64,000 nt of DNA from Vibrio mediterranei (GCF_900088415.1 NZ_FLLQ01000001.1:186001-250000), one strand, 5' to 3'; positions 9,233 through 18,716 are shown, counted from the stretch's first letter. Notes: generated from the letters alone by a model not told the origin. Numbers and translations are program-made.

Positions 9233-9841
9233 TCAAAGGTGGGGCTGCATGCTTTCTGCAACAAACTGGGCAATGAACGGTTGTGCTTCTGGTTTTGGGT
9301 GTAATCCGTCTTCCATCATCCATTCTGGCTTGATAATGACTTGCTCTAAGAAGAAGGGTAACAAAGGTACCCCAGACTCTTGGGCAAGGGCAGGATAGAT
9401 ACCCTCAAACATCGACGCATAACGTTTTCCATAGTTCGGTGGAATACGAATTTGCATTAACAGAACTTTTGAACCAGCCTGTTGACTTATCTCAATCAAC
9501 GACGCCAAGTTGTTCTTGATTATGCTAGGCTGGAATCCTCTTAAGCCGTCGTTAGCACCTAATTCTATTAGGACGTAGTCTGGCGAGTGTTGTTTAAGAA
9601 GACCTGGGAGCTTGGCGAGGCCATTGCTCGTAGTATCGCCAGAAACACTGCCGTTGATGACCTTCATCGGTTCATCACCTGATGATAACTCGTCAGATAA
9701 CATCGTTGGCCAGCTCTGTTCTGCGCGCATGTTGTAACCTGCGCTTAAGCTGTCCCCGAGAATGAGTAACGTTGCCGCTTTTGCATGAAAAGAGGCCAAG
9801 GAAATAACAATTAAAACGAAATAGGAAAGTTGCCGAATCAT
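9233..9841 (-). CDS. tesA: periplasmic acyl-CoA thioesterase I / arylesterase TesA
   Basis: 202 residues from the ATG at 9841. The frame is open a little further upstream, but this start begins the signal peptide MIRQLSYFVLIVISLASFHA (cleavage after AKA). The mature protein opens with the SGNH motif GDSLSAGYN (nucleophile Ser), then GANDG and the C-terminal DGLHPKPEAQ with the catalytic Asp and His. TesA hydrolyses acyl thioesters and esters in the periplasm. The gene is divergent from ybbA, and the two start codons share bases within CATG. The tesA/ybbA arrangement is conserved in enterics. Confidence 0.95.
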   Translation of the reverse strand: MIRQLSYFVLIVISLASFHAKAATLLILGDSLSAGYNMRAEQSWPTMLSDELSSGDEPMKVINGSVSGDTTSNGLAKLPGLLKQHSPDYVLIELGANDGLRGFQPSIIKNNLASLIEISQQAGSKVLLMQIRIPPNYGKRYASMFEGIYPALAQESGVPLLPFFLEQVIIKPEWMMEDGLHPKPEAQPFIAQFVAESMQPHL

Positions 9842-10514
9842 GAGTTCTTCCATAATCAAAGCTGAATCAGTGACCAAAGTAGTGTCTACGAAAACGGAGC
9901 ATTTAACAATCCTAGAGAATGTAAATCTGTCTATTCAAGAGGGTGAAAGCATCGCAATCGTGGGAACATCGGGTGCAGGTAAGTCAACCCTGATGACTTT
10001 GTTGGCTGGACTAGATGTACCTTCAAATGGGACGATTCAGCTGCTCGAACAAAACATATCCAGTCTTGATGATGAGGCTCGAGCCAAGATACGCAGTGAC
10101 CATTTGGGTTTCGTTTTCCAAAGCTTTTTGTTGATTCCGAGTCTATCTGCTTTGGGTAATGTGACATTACCTTGCCTGTTGAAGGGAGAAGATGAGGATA
10201 CTGAGAAAGCTAAAGCACTGTTAGAGTCGGTTGGTCTTGGTCATCGTATCGATCACTTGCCATCGCAATTGTCAGGGGGAGAACAACAACGTGTTGCTAT
10301 TGCTAGAGCATTCATGACCAGTCCCAAAATCCTTTTCGCCGATGAGCCGACTGGAAACTTAGACCAAAATACAGCGCATAAGATCGTTGAGTTACTTTTT
10401 AATCTTAACAAAGAACATGGCACGACATTAGTGTTAGTTACCCATGATTTAACGCTAGCAAAACGTTGTGATCGCGTGTTCCACATGAATGCTGGAAAGT
10501 TGGAAGAGGAATAA
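9840..10514 (+). CDS. ybbA: ABC transporter ATP-binding protein YbbA
   Basis: 224 residues, LolD/MacB-like. Walker A GTSGAGKST near residues 42-50, Q-loop FQSF, signature LSGGEQQR, Walker B ILFADEPTGNLD. It pairs with the permease 3 bases downstream. The YbbA-YbbP group is of the FtsX/MacB type, thought to work on periplasmic or outer-membrane substrates rather than import. The neighbouring divergent tesA may hint at a lipid-linked substrate. The ATG at 9840 overlaps the tesA start on the opposite strand. Confidence 0.92.
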   Translation: MSSSIIKAESVTKVVSTKTEHLTILENVNLSIQEGESIAIVGTSGAGKSTLMTLLAGLDVPSNGTIQLLEQNISSLDDEARAKIRSDHLGFVFQSFLLIPSLSALGNVTLPCLLKGEDEDTEKAKALLESVGLGHRIDHLPSQLSGGEQQRVAIARAFMTSPKILFADEPTGNLDQNTAHKIVELLFNLNKEHGTTLVLVTHDLTLAKRCDRVFHMNAGKLEEE

Positions 10515-10517
10515 GCG

Positions 10518-12950
10518 ATGGCACAAGGAGGACTTAACAAAAGGCTAGTTAGTTGGAGCATTGATGAAATTAAGCAAGGGCAACTTTGGCCGATTGCTAT
10601 CTCACTCACTCTAATCATTGCCTGTATCTTTGGCTTAGCAGCACTTGCAGAGCGGATGGAGCAAGTCATTGTCAAGCAGGGCAAAGATGCACTTACCGCT
10701 GATACGGTATACATCACTGCGAACCCAATAACGCCAACCAATCAACAATATATTGAGTCCTCTGGACTCAACGTTTCTTTTTATACTCGCTTTGCCACGA
10801 TGTCTTTTAGTGATAATGGCATGCAGCTTATTACCGTTAAGGCAGTTGACGATAGATTTCCTTTGAGAGGAACGTTGACGCTTGCAACCGATACGGGTAC
10901 TCAGCATCGCGTGAAACCTGGAGAATTATGGCTGGACAGTCGGATCGCTGAGCAGCTTGGTGTTAGTCAGGGTGACGTTGTCACTGTTGGTGACGCAGAT
11001 TTAACGGTGAGTGGCGTCATCTTGGAGGAGCCCGGTATTAGCTTTAATCCGTTCCAGCAGATGCCTACTGCATATATTCACCAAGATTCGGTAGATGCCA
11101 CGGGTGCGGTACAATTGGGCAGTCGTGTTCAATTCAGGGCTTATTTAACGGGTGACGATACCGCGATTGCAACATTAAAAGACCAAATAGAGCTAACACC
11201 AAGTGACCGATGGCGAGATCAAAGCTCGGGTAGTCGTACTAATGAAATATTCGATCGAACCACTCAGTACTTGTCTCTTACGGTCGCTATCATCATTATT
11301 ATGGCGGCAACAACGTTAGTTCTGACTTGTCAAAATTACGTCCAGAGCAGAAGACAAACTGTAGCTATGTTAAAAAGCTTAGGAGCAAGCAAAGCATGGT
11401 TGGTTCGCTGGCTTAGTATTCAAACTTTGTTGCTGGTGGCGTTAGCGATCTTTGCAGGTTTGGTATTGGGTACGCTTCTCGAAACGTTACTTCGATTGCC
11501 ACTTACTGACCTGCTACCCGATCCACTTCCAAGCTATGGCATGACGCCAGCATTCATCGCTGTCGTTTCTAGCTTGTGTATCGGTGTACCAGCTCTGGGT
11601 ATACCACTTTATAAACTTATCTCAGTCTCTTCTGTAGAGGTGTTACAAAGCGCGGATGAGAAGCGTGGTGGGTTCATCTACCTATTGATTCTCGTTCCCC
11701 TTATTCCTTTGCTTATTGCGTATCGTGATAACAACTTAGTGTGGATAGTTCTCGCAGGCATTGTTGGTCTGTTTTTAGTTCTAGGGGCGATTAGCGTTGT
11801 TTTCACCTTGCTTCTTTCAAAAGTGTCGCTGCCTGTCTCTATGAAATTAGCGGTCAGTCGCATCAACCGTAGTAAGCGCCATACTGGACTACAATATGGT
11901 GCGCTAGGTCTGTCATTAATGTTGTTAACGACCATCTGGTTAGTTCGAAGTGACTTATTAAGCGATTGGCAGCGTACACTGCCAGCAGACGCTCCTAATG
12001 CGTTTGCGCTTAATATAGGCGAGCATGAGAAGCAAACTTACCTAGATGCACTCGACGGCAACAACATCCAGCGTTCAGAGGCGTTTCCTATCTCTAGAGG
12101 CAGACTGACTGAGATTAATGGGGAAGACGCTCAGTCTCGACAAAAACAAGGGCTAGAACAAGAAGATGCCTTAAGTAGAGAGCTTAACTTTACTTACGCT
12201 GCATCTCTTCCGACCTATAACGAGGTTCTTGAGGGTGAATGGACTGAAACTAACGGTGTTTCAGTAGAGAAAGAGGTCGCTGAAAACCTGAATCTTAAAC
12301 TTGGGGATGAACTTGGATTCACTATCAACGGGCAAAAAGTAACGGCAAAAATCAACTCCATTCGCTTTGTTGAGTGGCGCGATATGAAACCAAACTTTTA
12401 CTTCATCTTTACCCCTGATGTGTTGGCTGATATCCCAAGTGCGTGGTTAGTGAGCTTTCGACTAGAAGACAAAGATAATGCTCTGATTGGAGAATTATCA
12501 CGAAATCATCCAACGGTGAGTTTAATGGATATTCGGTTGATGGGAGAGAAGATTCAAGGGTTACTTAGCCAAATAGTCTGGTCAATTACCGTATTAGCTG
12601 CATTGGGCGTTTTATCTGGGGTGTTACTCATCTTTACTTTACTCCGTTTGAGCTTATCTCAAAGACAGGCAGAGATTCGTCTGTACCGTACACTTGGCGC
12701 CAGTCGAAAACGAATTGTTCGGACAATATGGGCTGAGTACGGCATTATGGCGATAACAGCTGGTTTCGTCGCTACTTTTGGCGCAGAAGTCGTAGTTGGA
12801 TCGATCATGAAGTTCGGTTTTGAATTGCCGTGGAGTTGGCATTTATCCACGTGGGTAATGGTACCTGCAATCGCTTTCGTCACGTTAGCACTAGTGTTAT
12901 TTTCATTGATACGACAGATGCTTACTACAAGTCAGAAGCAGTTTGCTTAA
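10518..12950 (+). CDS. ybbP: ABC transporter permease YbbP (FtsX-type)
   Basis: 810 residues, the family size. One transmembrane segment near residues 25-42, a large periplasmic domain, a group of helices with an FtsX domain around 250-430, a second periplasmic domain (about 480-670) and a final FtsX domain (about 675-805). This duplicated 10-helix layout is typical of YbbP. It forms the membrane part of the transporter with YbbA; the substrate is not established. Confidence 0.92.
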   Translation: MAQGGLNKRLVSWSIDEIKQGQLWPIAISLTLIIACIFGLAALAERMEQVIVKQGKDALTADTVYITANPITPTNQQYIESSGLNVSFYTRFATMSFSDNGMQLITVKAVDDRFPLRGTLTLATDTGTQHRVKPGELWLDSRIAEQLGVSQGDVVTVGDADLTVSGVILEEPGISFNPFQQMPTAYIHQDSVDATGAVQLGSRVQFRAYLTGDDTAIATLKDQIELTPSDRWRDQSSGSRTNEIFDRTTQYLSLTVAIIIIMAATTLVLTCQNYVQSRRQTVAMLKSLGASKAWLVRWLSIQTLLLVALAIFAGLVLGTLLETLLRLPLTDLLPDPLPSYGMTPAFIAVVSSLCIGVPALGIPLYKLISVSSVEVLQSADEKRGGFIYLLILVPLIPLLIAYRDNNLVWIVLAGIVGLFLVLGAISVVFTLLLSKVSLPVSMKLAVSRINRSKRHTGLQYGALGLSLMLLTTIWLVRSDLLSDWQRTLPADAPNAFALNIGEHEKQTYLDALDGNNIQRSEAFPISRGRLTEINGEDAQSRQKQGLEQEDALSRELNFTYAASLPTYNEVLEGEWTETNGVSVEKEVAENLNLKLGDELGFTINGQKVTAKINSIRFVEWRDMKPNFYFIFTPDVLADIPSAWLVSFRLEDKDNALIGELSRNHPTVSLMDIRLMGEKIQGLLSQIVWSITVLAALGVLSGVLLIFTLLRLSLSQRQAEIRLYRTLGASRKRIVRTIWAEYGIMAITAGFVATFGAEVVVGSIMKFGFELPWSWHLSTWVMVPAIAFVTLALVLFSLIRQMLTTSQKQFA

Positions 12951-12957
12951 TAGTTAG

Positions 12958-13012
12958 CCACCGATTTTGATGAGTTATCCACAAAATCGGTGGATAAAGT
13001 CTTGGATAACTC
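12958..13012. repeat. overlapping inverted repeats with a DnaA-box-like core
   Basis: Three competing pairings are visible: an 11-bp stem CCACCGATTTT (12958-12968) with AAAATCGGTGG (12983-12993); TTATCCAC (12975-12982) with GTGGATAA (12990-12997); and GAGTTATCC (12972-12980) with GGATAACTC (13004-13012). TTATCCACA at 12975-12983 is a perfect consensus DnaA box. It lies just after ybbP, so the outer hairpin may also end that transcript, although no T run follows. Confidence 0.7.
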
Positions 13013-13203
13013 GATAGTAAAATTATTGGCATAAAACTGTAACCATTGATTTATCGGTAATGGAAAGGAATTTCACTCAAAATACACATTGGTTTGAGTT
13101 ATGCACTGAATTACTGTCAAGAAAAACATCACAAAAATAGTGATTTTTTTTAATAAATTAAAAGGCTAAAATTGACCTCCTTTATAACGCCGATAACTAA
13201 GCG

Positions 13204-14619
13204 ATGAACAGAGATTTAGCGGTGGCAACCAGCGGTAAAAGAGTTGCAATCATTGGTGGAGGTGTGGCTGGTTCGACAGTGGCACTTTATCTAGCAAAGC
13301 AAGGGCTAAGTGTTTCGCTGTTTGAAAAAAACAACAACCTAGTTAGCGGCCCACCAATTTGTCATCTGCATGCTGGTGGCAATCTGTATCGTGAGCTTTC
13401 CCAGCAACAATGTCTCGATTTGCTAGTTCAGTCGATAGACTTCGTGAAGTTCTTTCCCGCTACAGTCAATAAGCGTCCCACCGTTATAGCCGTCCCAAAA
13501 AATGATGATGGTACGCCGGAGTCCTTGTTACCTCGTTTAGAACTACTTCGAGAAAGCTACCTACAATTAGTGAAAGCGAATCCAGCTAACCAAGTACTGG
13601 GTAGTCCTGAAGACTATTTTCATGAGTTTAGCTTTGCGCAATTGAAAGCCTTGGCATCTCTTGAAGCTCCAAAAAAACCTTCCACGATCGATGAGTGGTT
13701 AATACCTTTCGCAAAGCATGCTGATTTGAACAAGCTTAAGTATCCGGTTTACGTAGTGCAGGAATACGGCCTAAGTCTATTTCGCGTGGCGGCATCAGTT
13801 GAGCTCTCTTCTAATAACTTAACAAACCTGGACATTCATACGGGTTGCTGCATTCAGTGTGTTTTTCAATTGGGTGAGGGGTATACATTACAATTTGAAA
13901 ATGGTCGTGAAGCTCATTTTGATTTTGTCATTAATGCCTGTGGCTTTAGAACAGGCATTATTGATGACCAACTGAGATTATCGCGAAAGCGTCTTGTTGA
14001 GTTTAAAGCCGCTTATGTTACTCAGTGGCAAAGTCATAAGAATGAAAAATGGCCAGAAATTATTTTTCATGGCAAACGTGGTACGCCACAAGGTATGGCT
14101 CAGCTGACGCCTTACCCTGGCGGGTACTTTCAACTTCATGGTATGACTAAGAACATTACTTTATTTAATGAAGGACTTGTCCAGTCCACATCAGAGAGTG
14201 CACAGCCTCAATTGCCGCAAAACCTAATTAACAAAGTCGACAAAGGTTGGTCTTTGGAAGTTCAAACACAGCGAGCTTGCAACGCGATACAACACCTTAG
14301 TCAATATATTCCTTGCTTTGAGACAGCTCAGCCAGCTGGAACACCTTTGTACGGTGCGCAGCAAATTCCGGGCAACGACCCAAGCCTTCGAGCTGCAGAT
14401 GTAAGCTTCGAAGGAGAATGTTACGCTCGACTGGAAATTGTGAAAGCCTCTTCTGCGCTGCTTGCCGGTAAGAAGATCGCTGAAAAATGGTTTGGTATTC
14501 CTGCCACTACAGTTAATGACGTGGACTCAATAATTGAGGACGTTGATGCTATTGAAGCTCGGGCGAAACAAATCGCGTTGAGTAGAGGGTACCCTGAAGA
14601 GTTGGCAATCGCCTATTAA
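13204..14619 (+). CDS. FAD-dependent oxidoreductase (DAO-like)
   Basis: 471 residues. The N-terminal Rossmann motif VAIIGGGVAGSTVALYLAKQG with acidic end LFEK (about 14-42) binds the ADP part of FAD. A second FAD motif, INACGFRTG, lies near residue 245. No membrane segment or signal peptide. It belongs broadly to the D-amino-acid oxidase/glycine oxidase-like superfamily, but substrate residues cannot be assigned. It stands alone between ybbP and galE, with a 250-base leader that includes the repeat structure at 12958-13012. Confidence 0.8.
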   Translation: MNRDLAVATSGKRVAIIGGGVAGSTVALYLAKQGLSVSLFEKNNNLVSGPPICHLHAGGNLYRELSQQQCLDLLVQSIDFVKFFPATVNKRPTVIAVPKNDDGTPESLLPRLELLRESYLQLVKANPANQVLGSPEDYFHEFSFAQLKALASLEAPKKPSTIDEWLIPFAKHADLNKLKYPVYVVQEYGLSLFRVAASVELSSNNLTNLDIHTGCCIQCVFQLGEGYTLQFENGREAHFDFVINACGFRTGIIDDQLRLSRKRLVEFKAAYVTQWQSHKNEKWPEIIFHGKRGTPQGMAQLTPYPGGYFQLHGMTKNITLFNEGLVQSTSESAQPQLPQNLINKVDKGWSLEVQTQRACNAIQHLSQYIPCFETAQPAGTPLYGAQQIPGNDPSLRAADVSFEGECYARLEIVKASSALLAGKKIAEKWFGIPATTVNDVDSIIEDVDAIEARAKQIALSRGYPEELAIAY

Positions 14620-14720
14620 TCAATCAATTAAAGATAAATTAGAGTAATTCTCACCATTGATGGTCGTAATTCAGTTTCGATTGCATATAATCCTTTGTAG
14701 ATTAGACATGGAGTTGGCAA

Positions 14721-15734
14721 ATGAATATTTTAGTTACTGGTGGGGCTGGTTACATAGGTAGCCACACCTGTGTACAGTTAATAAATGCAGGTATGACGCC
14801 GGTCATTTTCGATAACTTATACAATGCAAAAGCAGCTGTGCTAGACAGAATAGAAAAAGTGTCTGGTACACGACCTACATTTATCCAAGGTGACGTACGC
14901 GATAAATCATCGCTACTGGAAGTTCTGAAAGCGCACAATATCAATTCAGTTATTCATTTTGCTGGATTAAAAGCGGTTGGTGAATCTGTTGAAAAGCCAC
15001 TTGAGTATTACGATAACAACGTTAACGGTACGTTAGTTTTAGTAGACGCGATGAGAGAAGCCGGAGTTAAGCACTTAGTGTTCAGTTCATCTGCAACGGT
15101 TTATGGTGATCCAGCTTCTGTTCCTATCACAGAGAGTTTTCCAACAAGTGCGACTAACCCTTACGGCCGAAGTAAGTTAATGGTTGAAGAGTGTTTAACA
15201 GACTTCCAGAAAGCCAACCCAGACTGGACGATAACTTTGCTGCGTTATTTTAACCCAGTAGGGTCACATCCAACCGGAGAAATGGGTGAAGATCCTCAGG
15301 GCATCCCTAACAACTTAATGCCATTCGTCTCACAGGTTGCTGTTGGACGTCGTGAATTTCTTTCGGTATTCGGTAATGACTATCCGACGCCAGATGGTAC
15401 CGGTGTTCGTGACTACATTCATGTTATGGATTTAGCAGATGGCCATATTGCGGCTCTCAAGACGCTGAATAATCAAAAAGGCTTGCACGTCTATAATCTT
15501 GGGACGGGCAATGGTTCGAGTGTATTAGATATGGTTAAGGCGTTTGAGTTAGCTTCAGGAAAACAAGTTCCTTACAAGATTGTAGAGCGTCGCCCTGGCG
15601 ATATTGCGGAGTGCTGGGCAGACCCAAGTAAAGCTAATAAAGATTTAGGTTGGGTAGCTACACGATCATTACAAGATATGACAACTGACGGTTGGAAGTG
15701 GCAATCGCAAAACCCAGAAGGGTATCCGGAATAA
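14721..15734 (+). CDS. galE: UDP-glucose 4-epimerase GalE
   Basis: 337 residues, the usual length. NAD-binding GGAGYIGSH at residues 7-15, FSSSATVYGD with the catalytic Ser, and YGRSK with the Tyr-x3-Lys pair. It interconverts UDP-glucose and UDP-galactose (short-chain dehydrogenase fold) for galactose use and surface polysaccharide precursors. Other gal or polysaccharide genes are not next to it, so it is a stand-alone copy. A strong terminator follows 37 bases after the stop. Confidence 0.96.
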   Translation: MNILVTGGAGYIGSHTCVQLINAGMTPVIFDNLYNAKAAVLDRIEKVSGTRPTFIQGDVRDKSSLLEVLKAHNINSVIHFAGLKAVGESVEKPLEYYDNNVNGTLVLVDAMREAGVKHLVFSSSATVYGDPASVPITESFPTSATNPYGRSKLMVEECLTDFQKANPDWTITLLRYFNPVGSHPTGEMGEDPQGIPNNLMPFVSQVAVGRREFLSVFGNDYPTPDGTGVRDYIHVMDLADGHIAALKTLNNQKGLHVYNLGTGNGSSVLDMVKAFELASGKQVPYKIVERRPGDIAECWADPSKANKDLGWVATRSLQDMTTDGWKWQSQNPEGYPE

Positions 15735-15770
15735 TGTTTTATTAACATTGGATTACCATTGATAACAATT

Positions 15771-15793
15771 GAGCGCATAATGCGCTCTTTTTT
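15771..15793 (+). terminator. Rho-independent terminator of galE
   Basis: GAGCGCA, loop TAA, TGCGCTC, then six T. Confidence 0.92.
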
Positions 15794-15908
15794 GATCTGG
15801 ATCTCCTTAAGCAGTGAATAAAAAGTATGAAATTGTTGTAATTTTGATAAAATGGTACCAGCACTTAATTTTATGTATGAAATAACTTTTTAATCTAAGG
15901 GGAACTCA

Positions 15909-15983
15909 ATGGAGTTAGCACTCATCATTACTTTCGTAGTTGCAGCAGTAGTAATGGTTAAGAAAGAAATGGCTAATAAGTAA
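15909..15983 (+). CDS. 24-residue single-span membrane peptide
   Basis: An ATG with AAGGGGA about seven bases upstream opens a 24-codon frame: MELALIITFVVAAVV followed by MVKKEMANK. It is one hydrophobic helix with a basic, polar end, typical of bacterial small membrane proteins that bind larger partners. It is bracketed by the galE terminator upstream and its own strong terminator downstream, so it looks like an independent small transcript. No other reading frame in this 230-base unit is convincing. The alternative is a non-coding small RNA, with the frame a coincidence; the ribosome site argues against that. Confidence 0.6.
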   Translation: MELALIITFVVAAVVMVKKEMANK

Positions 15984-16036
15984 TATTCATTCTAACACTT
16001 TGATTACATACCTTTTATCTGAATGAATTTATTAAC

Positions 16037-16062
16037 AAAAACCGGCGAAAGCCGGTTTTTTT
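16037..16062 (+). terminator. Rho-independent terminator after the 24-residue gene
   Basis: AAAACCGGC, loop GAAA, GCCGGTTTT, then more T; GNRA-type tetraloop. Confidence 0.92.
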
Positions 16063-16164
16063 ATGCCCCAAATTTGCGTAATTAACGATAAAAATAAATT
16101 GTCGTAACGGTCAAAAACAATCGTTGTATTTTTATCGACTAAACTCTTAAGGTGCACGCTCTTT

Positions 16165-16182
16165 CCGGTCGTCCGATACCGG
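16165..16182 (+). promoter_or_regulatory. small hairpin in the rimK leader
   Basis: CCGGT (16165-16169), an 8-base loop, ACCGG (16178-16182), 45 bases before the rimK start and flanked by a pyrimidine-rich stretch. It is too short to name as a known element, but it is the only ordered structure in this leader. Confidence 0.35.
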
Positions 16183-16226
16183 GGTTTCACACTCATAAAA
16201 CTAAACATCTATAAGAGGATACTGCC

Positions 16227-17132
16227 ATGCGCATTGCGATTCTATCTCGCAACGAAAACTTGTACTCAACTCGCCGCCTAAAAGAAGCAGGGGAAGCGAG
16301 GGGACATCAAGTGGATATCATTGATACCCTGCATTGCTATATGGATATTACTAGTAGTAACTCTAAAGTCCGTTATATGGGTGAGGAGTTACCTCAATAC
16401 GATGCAGTCATTCCACGAATTGGGTCATCTATTACGTTCTATGGAACGGCAGTAGTACGTCAGTTTGAAATGATGGGTACATTTTGTGTAAACGAGTCGG
16501 TTGCGATAAGCCGTTCACGTGACAAGCTGCGCTCATTGCAACTGCTATCACGCAAAGGCATCGGTCTGCCAAGAACTGGTTTCGCTAGTAAGCCAGATGA
16601 TATTCCAGATCTTATCAAGAATGTTGGTGGCGCACCGCTTGTCATTAAGCTGTTAGAGGGTACTCAAGGTATCGGTGTGGTGCTTGCAGAAACTCACAAA
16701 GCTGCTGAGAGTGTTATCGAAGCGTTCATGGGTCTTAAAGCTAACATCTTGGTACAAGAGTTCATTGAAGAAGCTAATGGCGCTGATATTCGTTGTTTTG
16801 TCGTTGGTGGCAAAGTGATTGCGGCGATGAAACGTCAAGCGGCAGAAGGTGAGTTTCGTTCAAATCTACATCGCGGTGGTAGTGCTCAGCTTATTAAGCT
16901 TTCTAAAGAAGAACGCGCGACTGCTGTAGCTGCGGCTAAAGCGATGGGACTGAACCTGTGTGGTGTTGATATTCTGCAATCGAAAAATGGCCCAGTAGTG
17001 ATGGAAGTTAACTCATCACCAGGCCTAGAGGGAATTGAAAACGCGACAGGTAAAGATGTGGCGGGCTTAATTTACGAGTTTATCGAGAAAAATGCCAAGC
17101 CTAACAACAACAAAACAAAAGGACGTGGTTAA
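16227..17132 (+). CDS. rimK: RimK, glutamate ligase of ribosomal protein S6
   Basis: 301 residues, the E. coli length. An N-terminal domain ([18 protein letters not shown]) precedes an ATP-grasp fold from about residue 100, with [36 protein letters not shown] and the metal-binding [14 protein letters not shown] near the end. RimK adds glutamates to the C-terminus of S6 (and makes poly-glutamate), altering the ribosome. Its stop TAA abuts the ATG of the next gene, so the operon is translationally coupled. A RAGGA-type ribosome site (AAGAGGA) precedes the ATG. Confidence 0.95.
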   Translation: MRIAILSRNENLYSTRRLKEAGEARGHQVDIIDTLHCYMDITSSNSKVRYMGEELPQYDAVIPRIGSSITFYGTAVVRQFEMMGTFCVNESVAISRSRDKLRSLQLLSRKGIGLPRTGFASKPDDIPDLIKNVGGAPLVIKLLEGTQGIGVVLAETHKAAESVIEAFMGLKANILVQEFIEEANGADIRCFVVGGKVIAAMKRQAAEGEFRSNLHRGGSAQLIKLSKEERATAVAAAKAMGLNLCGVDILQSKNGPVVMEVNSSPGLEGIENATGKDVAGLIYEFIEKNAKPNNNKTKGRG

Positions 17133-18152
17133 ATGGCAAAAGAGCTTGTCATTGCGGGCGTAGAAATACGCCCGGGAGAGCGTAAAGAAATAGATATACC
17201 AGTAGCTAAGCTATATACCGATGCAGAAGTATCAATACCAGTACAGGTCATTCGTTCTAAAAAAGAAGGCCCAGTGGTGTTTGTCAGTGCAGCGGTACAT
17301 GGTGACGAGTTGAATGGTATCGAAATCATCAGTCGTCTTATCGCAGAGAACCTAAAACTCCAGAATGGTACGTTAATTTATGTACCTATGGTGAATGTCT
17401 ACGGCGTATTAAACCAAAGCCGTTACATGCCAGATCGCAGAGACCTCAATCGCTGTTTTCCTGGCTCGAAGAAAGGTTCTCTTGCTGGTCGACTAGCTCA
17501 TACATTCTTAGAAAGCATTGTCGCACATTGTGATTATGGTATTGATTTACACACAGGCGCGATTCATCGTTCTAATTTGCCACAAATTCGTGCCAACCTT
17601 GAAGATGAAGAAACTAAGCGTCTAGCGGAGGCATTTGCAGTACCAGTATTGTTGAATGCCAACATCCGTGATGGCTCTTTACGCGAAGCTGCTGTAAATC
17701 ATGGTGCTCGAGTGCTGCTTTATGAAGCCGGTGAAGCGTTACGTTTTGATGAACTATCGATTCAGACTGGCGTTAAAGGCGTTTTGAGAGTGCTCAAAGC
17801 ACTTGGCATGATTCGTAAGCGTGTCTCTAAAGCGAAAACTGAGCCGTTTATCGCTAACCGCAGTGATTGGACTCGTGCAGATGCGAGTGGATTTGTTAAA
17901 GAGTACGTACAACTTGGCTCTATGGTTGAGAAAGGCGAAACATTGGCAGATATCAATGGCCCGCTAGGAAATAATATCAGCCAAGTAAAATCCAACCGTA
18001 CGGGGATCATCATTGGTAAGCAGAACATTCCTTTAGTACAGGAAGGTGAAGCTATGTATCACATTGCGTATTTTGGAGATAGCGCAGAAGAGGTATTTGA
18101 ACATATCGAAATCATGCAAGAATCGATTGTTCCTGTAGAACCGAGCATGTAA
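17133..18152 (+). CDS. succinylglutamate desuccinylase/aspartoacylase-family zinc hydrolase
   Basis: 339 residues. The zinc site of the AstE/aspartoacylase (M14-like) family is visible: His56-x2-Glu59 in HGDELNG and His140 in DLHTG. Further typical pieces are RRDLNRCFPG and a C-terminal barrel-sandwich-like domain (about 240-330). The family removes acyl groups from or cleaves amino-acid conjugates. It directly abuts rimK, so a role in trimming or recycling glutamate-modified substrates is reasonable but inferred. Conserved proximity to rimK is known in Vibrio and Pseudomonas relatives. Confidence 0.85.
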   Translation: MAKELVIAGVEIRPGERKEIDIPVAKLYTDAEVSIPVQVIRSKKEGPVVFVSAAVHGDELNGIEIISRLIAENLKLQNGTLIYVPMVNVYGVLNQSRYMPDRRDLNRCFPGSKKGSLAGRLAHTFLESIVAHCDYGIDLHTGAIHRSNLPQIRANLEDEETKRLAEAFAVPVLLNANIRDGSLREAAVNHGARVLLYEAGEALRFDELSIQTGVKGVLRVLKALGMIRKRVSKAKTEPFIANRSDWTRADASGFVKEYVQLGSMVEKGETLADINGPLGNNISQVKSNRTGIIIGKQNIPLVQEGEAMYHIAYFGDSAEEVFEHIEIMQESIVPVEPSM

Positions 18153-18156
18153 CACT

Positions 18157-18594
18157 ATGCCAAACACATATAATGACAGAATGATAATTGGTAACTTGGA
18201 AGTGTGCAGTCTTCCTGAGTTGGGAATCTTCGATCTCGAAGTTCGTATTGATACTGGGGCTAAAACCTCATCTCTTCATGTGGACAACCTTGAACGCTTC
18301 AAACGTGACGGGCGCATGTATGTTCAATACGATCTTCATCCAGATATCTATCATTTGGAAGAAATCGTACACTGTGAGTCACTTATCCACGACTCAAGGC
18401 GCATCAAATCATCCAACGGTGACTCAGAGCAACGTTGTGTGATTCAAACACTATTCCGATTAGGGGATAGAGAGTGGCCAATTGAAATTACATTAAGTAA
18501 TCGTCAGGATATGTCATATATGATGTTATTAGGACGTGAAGCGATGGCCGACAAAGTCTATGTAGACCCTAGCAGAGCGTTTCTGATTGACTAA
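18157..18594 (+). CDS. RimK-linked retropepsin-like protease (PF05618, 'ATP-dependent zinc protease')
   Basis: 145 residues. The motif RIDTGAKTSSLH puts an Asp at 32 in the DTGA sequence of a retropepsin-like aspartic fold; LLGREAM near the end is the second half of the fold signature. PF05618 proteins are often called ATP-dependent zinc proteases and are linked to rimK (RimB of Pseudomonas, which is thought to counteract S6 glutamation). The ATG lies four bases after the deacylase stop, and the terminator follows three bases after its own stop, ending the three-gene operon. Confidence 0.85.
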   Translation: MPNTYNDRMIIGNLEVCSLPELGIFDLEVRIDTGAKTSSLHVDNLERFKRDGRMYVQYDLHPDIYHLEEIVHCESLIHDSRRIKSSNGDSEQRCVIQTLFRLGDREWPIEITLSNRQDMSYMMLLGREAMADKVYVDPSRAFLID

Positions 18595-18596
18595 TT

Positions 18597-18619
18597 AAAC
18601 CGCCTTCGGGCGGTTTTTT
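18597..18619 (+). terminator. Rho-independent terminator of the rimK operon
   Basis: AAACCGCC, loop TTCG, GGCGGTTT, then T; a classic UUCG tetraloop. Confidence 0.95.
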
Positions 18620-18716
18620 GTGATTTGAGGTTAGGAAGAATATGCGAGCGTTTACGGCGCAAAAAAAAGTAGAGCACTTGGCTCTACTTTGCGTTTAGGA
18701 GGAAAGATCACAATAC

